From positions 124,001 through 188,000 of the forward strand of contig MCFH01000034.1 in NCBI GenBank assembly GCA_002104945.1: a stretch of DNA of 64,000 bases, in the 5' to 3' direction. The notes beneath the pieces were generated by a model. That model had not been told where the DNA came from and searched no databases. It saw nothing but the letters and a program-made list of their open reading frames with translations. Positions 37,536 through 48,590 of this stretch are shown here, piece after piece. Both the position numbers and the translations under genes were made by a program. How positions within the stretch are numbered: position 1 is the first letter of the stretch; every line of letters starts with the position of its first letter. This DNA is from Piromyces finnis. Its lineage: Eukaryota; Neocallimastigomycota; Neocallimastigomycetes; Neocallimastigales; Neocallimastigaceae.

Positions 37536-37641
37536 TTTTATTTTTATTTTTAATTTTTTTTATTACATGCATTATAATTTTAATTAAATTAATAATAAAG
37601 TTTAAAATATTTGATGCCGTTAAAAAAAAAAAAAAAAAAAA
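37536..37641 (+). mobile_element. Right half of the older LINE copy (3' UTR end and A-tail)
   Basis: Resumes the 3' UTR (TTATTACATG.ATTATAATTT through TTGATGCCGTT) and ends in A20 at 37622-37641. Together with 31682-31831 it forms one 5'-truncated copy split by LINE copy 2. Confidence 0.75.
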
Positions 37642-39155
37642 GAATCTCATTCGACGAAGATCTTTCTTTGACTCCTATTCTATCTAATATGTACAAAAAA
37701 GTTCAGAAATCTTTATTCTCTTTTAAGAACTTCCTCACCAACAATTGTGTTCCTATTGGCTTAAAAAATATAGTAATTCATTCTTATATTTTAAGCAAAA
37801 TCTCTTATTATGCTCCTTTACTTGGTTCCAACAAAAATAGAACTAGAAGAGTCCAATCTCTTATCAATACTGCTGTTTTATGGAGTGTCAATAGCTTTCA
37901 CAATAAAAGTTTTAATAACAAAGATTTTGTTTTTGAACGAAATTCATTTATTAGTCTGTATGCTCTTACAAGAGATATGAAGATCCCTACCCTTTCAGGT
38001 ATTTATGCTGCGCAACAAGTGAAATGCTTTATTAAATGAAGAAAATCAAATTGTATTATTAAAGATCTCGTCCGATCTATTCCTCCCATGTCTCATTACT
38101 CTTGGGCCAAAGAATCTTGTTCACTACATAAGAAGCTTATGAAAATAAATATTAAAAGTATTAAAGATATTAGAGGACATTATTGGAATAATAGTAGCCT
38201 AAATAATGGAAGTAAAGCCCTCAGATATACTAACAACAAATTCTTTAATTCAAATCACCTAATGCATATCGGTCTCAACAAACCTCACTTAAATTTAGGA
38301 ATTACCTGGATTATTCGTATTCGATGCGGTTATGAAAATACTACCCGAATTGCTATTGCCAGTAATAGAGTTACTCCTGACTGCCCTCGTGTCTGTCCAT
38401 GTTGCGGATATGACGAACAATCTTTTTACCATTGGATATTAGAATGTTCTGCATTCTCTGAATACAGAGCTTCTTCACTTAGCTTTCTTGACGATCTTTT
38501 TACTCTTTTTTACAATAAATATAAGAATCAATTCATCACATACTTACTCCCCGAAACGGAAGTAAGAAAAACAATTTTTAACTATATTTTTACGTTCCTT
38601 CTTGGTGGAACTTTAGCTTATGATGAGCTACAAATCGATAAGGCGAAACAAAGACATTTGAATGAACAGCTTTACAGTTCATCGGGGTCTCATGTTCCAT
38701 ATGTAGAGGGTCTCGCGGCTTTTCTTACTAAAACAATCCCTATCATTAGTAGCTCTATGAAGCTACTTTTTGATAGGTTTAGTAAGACACCTAACGTAAT
38801 CAAGAGCGCCGACGTCGTACCGATATGGCAAAGGAACATTTCCAATGTTCCGTACACAGGGTTCAATGTTAGTATTTCCTCAAATTCGAATGAAAACATT
38901 ATGAACTCATGGGAGAGTTTAGTGGACACCACACTATCATACCTGATGTTACTTCTTTTTTTTATTTCATTTAATTTATTAGGTAGGGACCAATCCCACA
39001 CAGTACAAATAGCAGAGTTCATTGAACTTTTATGCAACTTAAATAATTATTTTATATTATTTTATATTTATATTTTTATTTATATATATTTTATTATTTT
39101 TATTTATTATTTATTATATCAATATCAATATGTATTATCACCTAATGTTATGTAA
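37642..39155 (+). pseudogene. C-terminal fragment of a second-family LINE ORF
   Basis: The frame runs from 37642 to the stop at 39153-39155, with one in-frame TGA at 38037-38039. The aligned position in copies 1 and 2 is Trp (TGG in RCFNKWKNSN against KCFIK-stop-RKSN). Recognisable parts are the post-RT thumb region (SKISYYAPLLGSNKNRTRR) and the Cys/His cluster CPRVCPCCGYDEQ...HW..EC. It ends in a low-complexity Ile/Tyr/Phe tail. It is truncated at the 5' end, so the endonuclease and RT core are missing. Confidence 0.85.
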
Positions 39156-39240
39156 TATCTCAAATTAAATAAATAAATAAAAGATGTGTATTCTCTTCCT
39201 AGTCTAAAAAAAAAAAAAAAAAAAAATAAAAAAAAAAAAA
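37642..39240 (+). mobile_element. 5'-truncated LINE of a second, diverged family
   Basis: Starts abruptly after the A-tail of the preceding copy and ends at A21-T-A13 (39206-39240). It contains the C-terminal half of a LINE ORF, clearly homologous to copies 1 and 2 but only moderately similar, and a short AT-rich 3' UTR that is unlike theirs. Confidence 0.85.
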
Positions 39241-39425
39241 TACTATTTTTATTATTGATAATTTATTTACTATTATAATAATATTATTAAAATCATTTTA
39301 TTTTTTATTGTCATTATTGTTATTATAAAATTTAAGATAAATAGTTGTATGAATTATTCTACATTTAAAATTTTTATTTTTTAAAGTGTTACAAAAAAAA
39401 TAATTTATTATATAAATATTCAAAA

Positions 39426-40964
39426 ATGAAATTATTTTTTATTAGTGTTTTTATTACATTAATAAAATTCACATTTTGTTCTAAAGATAAAGGTAAATAT
39501 CTTAAACTGAATAAAAGTGATGAAGAGGCATATTTAGTTGCTAAAAATTGTGAAGAAGTATATATATGTTATAAACATACTAAAGAGAATTGGATACTTG
39601 GAGGTGATATTTTAGAAAAATGTTATTATTGAGGTGAACTATTAGATGATAAAATTAATGTAGATGAAAATAGTTTCAATAATCCAGATAAATGCTCAAT
39701 TAAAAGATATACTTATGTTTCAACTGACGCTTGTTTTATGTCAAGTACTGGAAAAAATAAAATTATTAAAGGTTTTACTTCAGTACAATTATTACCTTAC
39801 TATGATATTGATATTATTAATAATCGTGTTTTAACTGAGATGGGATGGTGTATACATTCATATGAAATTATAGATTCTAACTGGTTGAGTTATATTGATG
39901 ATGATTTACGTATTAATCAAATTAATATTCCTGGTACTCATGATACTGGAACGTATAATATAGTGAAAATATGGTATAAGGATTCATCTGTTAGTGTATC
40001 AAATCTAGCAGTAGTTATAGTTGAAGCATCATTAAAAACTTATACTGCACAAACTCAAGATCTAAGTATTACAGAACAATTGGAAAATGGAATTAGATAT
40101 TTAGATATAAGATTAGCTTTAGATAGTGAAAATAGTCCATTTTATCTTTGTCATGGTCCTTTTGTATGTTATGATAATAATGGTCAACAATATCTTTATT
40201 TTAAATCAGTAATTAAATATTGTATAGATTTTTTAAATGAGCATAAAAAAGAAACGATTATTTTACATTTAAAGAGAGAAAATATTAGCAAAAAAATAGA
40301 AGATAAGAGTATTGGAATATTAATTAAATTAATTGGTAAACAAATGTATAGCAAAGATAAAAGATATTTAGATTATTTCTATGTTCCAAATAGTATTGAT
40401 GATAATTATACTAATGCTATAAACCAACTCTTGGTGAAATATGAGGTAGAATTATTTTCTTATCAAGATCTAAATTTTATTATAATGATAAAAGTATTCA
40501 ATCAACTTATCCAAAAAACAATTCTACAGCAAAAAAAAGAATCGGCAATTGGGTTTTATAGAGACATAAAAGATAAAGGAAATTGTAAAGATGATCCATT
40601 TGATAAATATAAAGATATATGTGAACCAATGGTAAAAAAAAATTTTCGTTGTCAAGATGATTATAAGCTTACTCCAAAATTGAAATGGTTGGTTGTAGCT
40701 GATTCACTGTTAGATGATAATAAATTTAATTATAAATATGATAATTATTTAGCACATACACTTAATTTTATGAATGTAGCATTTACTAATACCTTTCCTA
40801 ATTCTATTTCCTTAGCAGCCAAATATATGAATAAACATTTAACAGATTTTCTTAAAGCCAATCAAGTTATAAATGAATGGTTTGTTTTAGATTTTCCATC
40901 TATTAATGGTATTCGCGAAATTTATAATTCCAATTTTGGTGTAAATAAGCCACTATTATACTAA
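39426..40964 (+). pseudogene. PI-specific phospholipase C-like protein, broken by TGA and by a LINE at its 3' end
   Basis: One frame runs from ATG 39426 to 40964 (512 codons), interrupted by TGA at 39630-39632. Residues 1-18 look like a signal peptide (MKLFFISVFITLIKFTFC). The core carries the PI-PLC X-domain signature: INIPGTHDTGTYNI (first catalytic His), GIRYLDIRLAL, FYLCHGPF (second catalytic His) and KETIILHLKRE. Such secreted enzymes cleave phosphatidylinositol or GPI anchors. The TGA sits where Trp (TGG) would read on smoothly, so a single G-to-A change is likely. The last five codons before the stop come from an inserted LINE 3' UTR fragment (from 40947), so the native end is lost. 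It could still be translated from the downstream ATG at 39738, without the signal peptide. Confidence 0.75.
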
Positions 40965-41392
40965 AGTATAATAATTGTATTTGACTTCCAATGAGACACC
41001 GAGTCAAAGATCAAAACTTTATTATGGGACAAAATTATGATTTTCATCAGTTGCGCTGGCTCTCCTGGCCTGTCTTACTGTTTCTTCAGCATTGACGCTC
41101 TTGGATGTTGCTTCAAACCTTTTGAACATTGACCATTGCTGGCCAATAGCAAAAGGCATGATTTTGGTTAGAAGTTCCGCGGTTACCGTCAAGAATGGTG
41201 TTCCTTCATTAGTACCAGATTGAATCTGACGCTTACAAAGTTCTTTCCATTCCCTTGAATTGTAATTAATATTGTTAAAACTTCTTCCCCCAAGAAGGAA
41301 TTTAAATATTTTACTGCACACACTAGAATAATCATACACATTAATATTCACCGGATTATCATCCTCATTATTACTACTATTACTGTTATTTC
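40947..41392 (-). mobile_element. LINE 3' fragment (ORF C terminus plus start of 3' UTR)
   Basis: Read on the minus strand: the end of the Asn/Ser repeat, the conserved C terminus (NINVYDYSSVCSKIFKFLLG to HNFVP, stop at 41022-41024), then the 3' UTR up to ATAGTGGCTT. Same family as LINE copies 1 and 2 and similar in sequence, but cut at both ends with no poly(A). It fuses to the end of the PI-PLC-like frame. Confidence 0.88.
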
Positions 41393-41502
41393 TAAAACTA
41401 TAATTATTGAATTTTTTTTATTATAAAACAACAAATATTTTAAAACCTTTATTATTATTTTAACTAAAACTATTTAAAAATAAATTTAAAATTTAAAAAA
41501 TA

Positions 41503-41577
41503 ATTTAAACACAAATGAATAAAAAATGGGTAATATATTCTAGTAATTTTAATTAGAATAAGAAAGCTACTATTATC
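41503..41577 (-). mobile_element. Separate piece of LINE 3' UTR
   Basis: The minus strand reads GATAATAGTAGCTTTCTTA then ATTAAAATTACTAGAAT and ATTCATTTGTGTTTAAA. It corresponds to the part of the LINE 3' UTR (about 31262-31340) that is missing from the neighbouring fragment, but lies on its 5' side. It is more diverged than the neighbour. Confidence 0.6.
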
Positions 41578-42013
41578 TATTATTTTTTAATATACTTATT
41601 GATATAATTACTATATATATTATAATATTATAATAGAATATTTAAATATTCTATTATATAAAAAAATAATTTTTGTACTTTTTTCTTTGGTTTTATGAGA
41701 GAATGTATGAATAAAACAATATGTATTTAAATTCTTTAACATTTTATTAATTCCCATTAAAAATAATCATTGAAAACTGTATTTAAAATAAATATTTTTT
41801 TTTTTTTTTTTAATTTTTTTTATTTATGTGTTATTATCAATATTAATCATTAATAAATGATTAATAAAGTTTACATATTAATTAAAGTTAATTATAAATA
41901 TCATAAATAATATAATTATTTAAGATACTATTATAATTTAGTTTTTAATATTTTTATAATATGTAAAAATAAAATATAAATAAAAGCTGTTAATATTAAA
42001 TGATTTAATTAAT
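41578..42013. other. AT-rich spacer between LINE debris and the second GH6 gene
   Basis: No gene. Contains a T-run near 41800 and presumably the 3' UTR of the minus-strand GH6 gene that ends at 42014. Confidence 0.6.
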
Positions 42014-43768
42014 TTAGAAAGGTGGGTTAGCGTTTTGTAATAATTGGACAAAGTAATCATGGAACCATTGACCAGCATCTGGAGATCCTGGAAGAGAATC
42101 TTCACGAGCACAAACTGGATCAGCTCTAGAACCAGTTGAGGAACCATCAGCTTCACCTGGAGTCTTAAGCCACATGTAAGCATCTAATAATGGCATACTA
42201 GCATCTGGATTACCCTTTGGATGTAAACCAAAACCAGTTCCAATGAAGTTACACCAGGTTTCAGTCTTACTGAAACTTTCAGTAATATCAACACCACTAC
42301 GACCGGTATCAACAATGAAGTGAACATCATTAACACCAACAGCAGCGAGAGAAGCAGCAAGCTTTTGGTGGTATTGGTATTCAGCGCTAACTGGTTGGTA
42401 GTTAGAAACATTAGTACTTAAACCACGAATCTTACCGTTTGGAGCTCCATCTAAAATTTCCTTAATAACAGTGGCAACCTTATCAGTAACACCACCTAAC
42501 CATTTACCGTGAGCAGCATCAAGGTAAACACTGACATTACTCATAGCACCGAAGACATTAACAGCGTAAGATAAAGCGTTTTTGTGTAAAGTGTGAACAG
42601 TCTTACAGGCTTCACTGCTACCAGTTACAAGGTTACCAAGAGTATCTGGTTCAACAACCATAACAACCTTTGATTCTGGGTGACTACGAATAGTGTTAGA
42701 AATGTCATCAATGTAACCCTTGTACTTTTCAAGACTAGAAGCACCACCAGCAGAAGCTAAACTGTTACAATCACGAGTTGGAATCATGTAAAGAAGGAAA
42801 ACAACAGTCTTAGAACCAGCAGCAGCAAGGTGACCTTCAACTTCACCTGGAGCACCATCCCAAGCTAACCAAACAGCAGTTGGAACTTGCTTGACCTTTT
42901 CGGCCTTAGCAGCTAAATCACCACTTAACTTTGGAATTGAAGAATCGATTTCTTCAATGAATCTTGGATTAGCATAGATTTCGTTTAGGAAGAAGTTTTG
43001 GCTGCTTCCACTGCCACCTCCCATTTGTGGTGGTGATTGTGGAACATTAGTGTTTTGGTTACCATTAGCTGGAACAGTCTTGGAAGTGATATTGTTACCA
43101 TTACCTGGGAGAGTTTTTGAAGAGAAATCATTGTTACCATTACCTGGAAGAGTCTTTGAAGAGAAATCATTGTTGCCATTACCATTAGCTGGAATAGTCT
43201 TTGAAGAGAAATCATTGTTACTATTACCGCCGTTAGCTGGGATAGTTTTACTACTATTGGTAATTGGTAAAGTCTTAGCATTAGATTGTCCATTATTTGG
43301 AATAGCTTTTGTGGATTGGCCATTATTATTGTTGTTCCAGTTATTGTTACCATTGTTATTCCATTGGTTATTGTTATTGTTTTCCCAATTCCAACCATTT
43401 TCATTATTACCCCATTGGTTATTGTTCCATTGGTTGTTGTTATTATTATTATTCCAACCATTGTTATTCCATTGATTATCAGCAGCTGAATTGTTTGAAA
43501 CTGAACCAGATGGATCTTCTTGACATTGAGAATACCATTCATTCATAGCAACACATTTGTAACCAGATTGACAACAGGTTTCTCCAGTGAAGTTGTTACT
43601 ATATATATTTTTTATATTAGAAATATTTAATTAACTTATTTTTAATATAATTTTATTTACTATTTTTTTTAATTACCCTCCACATTGAGCATATGGACCG
43701 GCACATGCAGCATTAGCATATTTAACAACACCAGCACTAAGAATACTAGCAAAAACTAAGAATTTCAT
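42014..43768 (-). CDS. CBM1-GH6 cellulase with Asn/Gln/Trp-rich linker, secreted
   Basis: Exons 43677-43768 and 42014-43598 (minus strand) give 558 aa. The signal peptide (1-20) and CBM1 (21-56, ACAGPYAQCGG...NEWYSQC) are split by an intron at the same position as in the first gene. The linker is very long, about 160 residues. A first part repeats Trp-Asn-Asn-Asn/Gln-Trp units; a second part repeats KT(I/L)P(A/G)NG plus NDFSS, about five times. The GH6 domain has both signatures (IPTRDCNSLAS, VVEPDTLGNLVT), YLDAAHGKW and PGEADGS, so all acidic catalytic positions are intact. It cleaves cellulose outside the cell and has no dockerin. It is the downstream member of a head-to-tail tandem pair with the gene at 44792-46283. 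The linker length difference is typical of repeat slippage. Confidence 0.95.
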
Positions 43769-44791
43769 TTTTGAATAAGATTAAGGTATAATATAATAAA
43801 TTATTATTATTATATAAAATAATTAATTTATTTTAATTAATAATGAAAAAAAAAAAAAAGGTAAAAATTCATCTTCTTTTATATATATATATTTTTTTTT
43901 TCATGTTTTATTTTATTTCTATAAACCACTTATGTTTTATTATAAAATTAGATTATTTTATCAATATATTTTTTATTTTTTTTTAATAAATGCTTGATAA
44001 TTAATATTTTTAACTTTTTTTTTTTCTTTTGTAAATATTTGGTAATCAAAGTATAATTTTTAAATTAGCATATTAATTTGTAAATGCTTAATTTTATTTT
44101 ATAAAATTTATAAAGTAATTATTGTTAAATTTATTAAAATAAAATAAAGTAAAAAATAAAAAAAGAATCTAAAAATGTTAATACTTTATTTCTATAAATA
44201 TAGTAATGATACATTTTTAAAAATAAAAATATTTTCCTTTTATTCAAGTCAAAGACTATAAATTTATAATTTATTAGATATCATTTTTTATTTATAACGT
44301 AGATTATAAAAAAAGCATAAAAACATTATTTAATTATACAATAGAGACTATTTCCAATAAAACTTAAAAAAAAAAAAAAATATTCCTAATAATTATATAA
44401 TAAGATTATTTCTTACTTTTTATAATTTGTCAATAAAATTAAATTATTTGTGACAATAATACAATAATGTATCATAACAATTACATTATATTACATATAC
44501 AAACATAATTAAAATATTATTAAAATAATTGATAATTATTGTGGAAAAAAAAATGTTAATAATTTAAATACAAATAAATTCATTTTTTTTATATAAATAT
44601 ATTTATTTATATTGTTATCATATATAAATAATACAATTATAATAAAATACTAATTTTTACATATGCATATTTTTCTTAAACTAAAAATTTAAAATATTAA
44701 ATAAAAGATAGAATAGTATGACTTTTTACAAAAATTTATATATTAAAAATGATTTTTGAGTTTGAATAAATTAAATTTAAATTTATCATAT
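43769..44791. other. Spacer between the tandem GH6 genes
   Basis: AT-rich, with no gene. It holds the promoter of the gene that starts at 43768 (TATA-like 13-mer at 43873-43885) and the 3' UTR of the gene that ends at 44792. Confidence 0.65.
43873..43885 (-). promoter_or_regulatory. Putative TATA box of the second GH6 gene
   Basis: TATATAAAAGAAG on the minus strand, 105 bp before the ATG at 43768; identical to the 13-mer upstream of the first GH6 gene. Confidence 0.5.
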
Positions 44792-46283
44792 TTAAAATCC
44801 TGGCTTGGCATTCTTTAATAATTGAACGAAGTAATCGTGGAACCATTGACCAGCATCTGGAGCACCTGGAAGAGAATCGGAACGAGCACAAACTGGATCA
44901 GCTCTAGAACCAGTTGAGGAACCATCAGCTTCACCTGGAGTCTTAAGCCACATGTAAGCATCTAATAATGGCATACCAGATGGGTTACCTTGTGGACGTT
45001 CACCAAAACCAGTACCAACAAAGTTACACCAGGTTTCGTTAATACTGAAGGTAGATGAAACATCAACACCATTACGACCGGTATCAACAATGAAGTGCAT
45101 ATCACTTACACCAACGGCAGAAAGAGAAGAAGCAAGCTTTTGGTGGTAACCATATTCAGCGCTAACTGGTTGGTAGTTAGAAACATTAGTACTTAAACCA
45201 CGAATCTTACCGTTTGGAGCTCCATCTAAAATTTCTTTAACAACAGTGGCAACCTTATCAGTAACACCACCTAACCATTTACCGTGAGCAGCATCAAGGT
45301 AAACACTGACATTACTCATAGCACCGAAGACATTAACAGCGTAAGATAAGGCGTTTTTGTGTAAAGTGTGAACAGTCTTACAGGCTTCACTGCTACCAGT
45401 TACAAGGTTACCAAGAGTATCTGGTTCAACAACCATAACAACCTTTGATTCTGGGTGACTACGAATAGTGTTAGAAATGTCATCAATGTAACCCTTGTAC
45501 TTTTCAAGACTAGAAGCACCACCAGCAGAAGCTAAACTGTTACAATCACGAGTTGGAATCATGTAAAGAATGAAGACAACAGTCTTAGAACCAGCAGCAG
45601 CAAGGTGACCTTCAACTTCACCTGGAGCACCATCCCAAGCTAACCAAACAGCAGTTGGAACTTGCTTGACCTTTTCGGCCTTAGCAGCTAAATCACCACT
45701 TAACTTTGGAATTGAAGAATCGATTTCTTCAATGAATCTTGGATTAGCATAGATTTCGTTTAAGAAGAAGTTTTGGCTGCTTCCGCTACTACCGTTGTTG
45801 TTAGAAACTTGGTTATTGTTGTTGTTCCATTGGTTGTTGTTGTTGTTATTGTTGTTCCATTGATTGTTGTTGTTGTTGTTATTATTGTTCCATTGGTTGT
45901 TATTGTTATTGTTGTTTTCCCATGGATTGTTCCATTGGTTGTTGTTGTTATTATTATTATTGTTGTTGTTCCATTGGTTGTTATCAACTGCATTATTTTG
46001 TGGTGGAGTAGATGGTTCAGCAGCACCTTCTTGACATTGAGAGTACCATTCGTTAATGGCAACACATTTGTAACCAGATTGACAACAGCTTTCACCACTG
46101 AAGTTGTTACTATTTGACATAAATCAATAAAATATAAATGATATTAGAAAATTTACAATATTAACTTTATTAATTAATTATGATTACATACCCTCCACAT
46201 TGAGCCCATGGACCGGCACAAGCAGCGTTAGCTAACTTGAAAAGACCAACACTAAGAATACTAGCACAAGCAATAAATTTCAT
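44792..46283 (-). CDS. CBM1-GH6 cellulase with Trp/Asn-rich linker, secreted
   Basis: Exons 46192-46283 and 44792-46109 (minus strand) give 469 aa. The signal peptide is 1-20 (MKFIACASILSVGLFKLANA) and the CBM1 21-56, with the intron at the same CGG codon as in the other two copies. The linker of about 75 residues is dominated by runs of Asn interrupted by QW pairs. The GH6 domain keeps IPTRDCNSLAS, VVEPDTLGNLVT, YLDAAHGKW and PGEADGS and ends NAKPGF, like the first gene. It is almost identical to the 42014 gene over the N-terminal and central catalytic domain, but clearly diverged over the last third. A later in-frame ATG at 46120 lies inside the intron and is not the start. No dockerin, so probably a free extracellular cellulase. 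Confidence 0.95.
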
Positions 46284-46449
46284 TTTCAATTTTAAAAATA
46301 ATACAAAAATAAATTTTTATTATATAATTTTATGTCAAATAAAATATTTATAATAAGTTCAAATTTTTGATTGAATAAAATAATTGATATTTTATATCAA
46401 ATAAAATATATTATTTTTGAATGATTTTTGTAAATTGTGTTTTTTTTTT

Positions 46450-46460
46450 CTCTTTATATA
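46450..46460 (-). promoter_or_regulatory. Putative TATA box of the third GH6 gene
   Basis: TATATAAAGAG on the minus strand, 167 bp before the ATG at 46283; a variant of the 13-mer in the other two GH6 promoters, but further from its ATG. Confidence 0.35.
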
Positions 46461-48085
46461 TTATTTTTTTTATTAAAGAATTAATATATCATATAGTATT
46501 ATTAAATATTAAAGTTTCAATTTTAATTTATATTTATTATATAATTTTAAAATAAATTAAATAATCCCTTTCTAACGAATAATATTATTGATCTGCGCAA
46601 AATTTTAATTTATATTCTTACTATTTTCAATATTAAAATCAAGTTTTTATGATAATAAAATTCTACTATTATGATATTATGATAGTCATAGTACTTAATA
46701 TTTTAGTATTTTTTTTTCAAATAATACATATATTAATTTAAGACTATTCCGTCAACATAAATATTATTGTACATGCATATATAACTAGTTATAAAAAACT
46801 CAATAAATATAAAATAATTATAAATATTTTTATATTCAATATATATTAACATGATCTTTTTTAACTTTTTTTTTAATATGTCAAGGAAAATAATTTTATT
46901 ATTTAAAATTAATTTTAATTTTTTGTAATAAATATTTACATAAAAATTATGTTCCAATTTAATCTTTTAAAATTTTAATTTTTAATAATTCATTAAAACT
47001 TTTTTAAACTAAAAACAATATTAAAATTAATATAAAATAAATTAAAATTGTTTCTGATATTTTGCCGTTTATTACTTATTTTCCCAAATATTACTTGAAA
47101 CATAACTATAATTATTATTTATTGGTTTAGGTAATATTTGTAATATTTATTACATAGTAAAAAATAAAAATAAAAAAAAAAAAAACATAACAACGTTATA
47201 AGACCAATTAAAAAAACAACTTTAATATCCTTAAAATAATAAATAGCAACTTATTATAATTAGAATGCTTTACCATTAATTAATGGGTTACATAATGTCT
47301 AAATATCGTAATATTCAATTATGTTAAAAGAAAGAAAGAAGAAAACTAACAATTTATTTTTCCACTTTTTTTTGAAAAACAAAAGGTTGTATAATGAATA
47401 TTACTTTACTTAATTATATTTTTATGTTAATTAAATATGTTATATATAATTCTAACATTATTTCTTAAATAAAAATAACACTTTTTGAGAATTATTTGAA
47501 TAATAAAGTAATATTAATAAAAATATAAAGATTATTTAAAAAAAGTTAATTCAATTATTTAATTTCCTCTTTTTTTTTTTTTCCCATAATGAATCATTAA
47601 CTATATATTAAATAGTTAAAATAGATAAAATTTAATTTTTTATTAATTTAAATGTTTCAAAAAAAGATGCATTAATGGTTGTATTTTAATGTGTAAAAAT
47701 GGATTAATTTAGTTTGTAATACTTTTATATTATTTAAATTTAATAAATATAAACATAAAAGCTTGGTTTATAAAAATTGGAAATATTTACAAATTTAAAA
47801 ATTCTAAAATTTTAAATATATAATTATTAATTATTAATGAATATGAACTTGAGATTTTTATTAAATATTAAATAATAATTATATTTATTTTATAGAATAT
47901 TACATAGAATTATTCTATCTATGCATTACCACATTAAAAATATTATGTCATTAAAAAAAATAGAAATAATATTTAAGGATAATATTATAATAATATAACG
48001 GATATCTTGAGATTAATTATTAAATTATAAATTGTTAATAAGACAAAATAATTTTAAATTGATGTTATGATATTATGATATATAT

Positions 48086-48243
<158 letters not shown>

Positions 48244-48461
48244 TAATATTAAAAAAAAAAATACTGTAAATTATTAAAAAATGTAGATCATTTAATGATA
48301 TAATAATTTTTATTTTTAAACTCAAAGGTATTTTTTGTTTTATTATTAAAATTGAGAAATTGATTATTATTTTATTTCAATGAAAACAGTTATATTTATA
48401 TATTTATATCATTTATAAATTTTTATTATCTCGAATTTTATATTAATATCAAACATTAGAA

Positions 48462-48590
48462 TTAATAAAAGTTACAACAATCAACTGTTTTAGTCTTTGA
48501 TCTATTACAACCTAAATCATTTTCTACCATGTAACCAAATTCATAGTATACCAATGGGCATCCTCTTTTAACTGCATTTTTAAATGTTTC
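48462..48590 (-). pseudogene. Orphan C-terminal exon of an unrecognised protein
   Basis: On the minus strand, after a plausible acceptor (poly-A-like tract ending AAG at 48591), 42 codons read through to TAA at 48462-48464. The peptide starts ETFKNAVKRGCPLVYYEFG and ends TVDCCNFY, with four Cys. Its composition is far less AT-biased than the flanks, so it looks like a real coding exon. I find no matching upstream exons, so the gene is probably a remnant or has distant small exons. The family is not recognised. Confidence 0.35.

Noticed and set aside
39426-39632. Separate 68-aa secreted peptide upstream of the PI-PLC-like frame
   Set aside because: It is in the same frame as the downstream ORF and separated from it only by a TGA, with continuous coding character; better read as the N terminus of one broken gene.
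38037-39632. TGA read as Trp (altered genetic code), because two in-frame TGA codons fall at Trp positions
   Set aside because: Every intact gene here uses TGG for Trp, LINE copy 1 ends its ORF with TGA, and both TGA cases lie in otherwise damaged sequences.
42985-43548. Several overlapping frames on both strands across the GH6 linkers (also 45760-46117)
   Set aside because: Shadows of the Asn/Gln/Trp repeat coding sequence; the GH6 frame has signal peptide, CBM1 and catalytic domain on either side.
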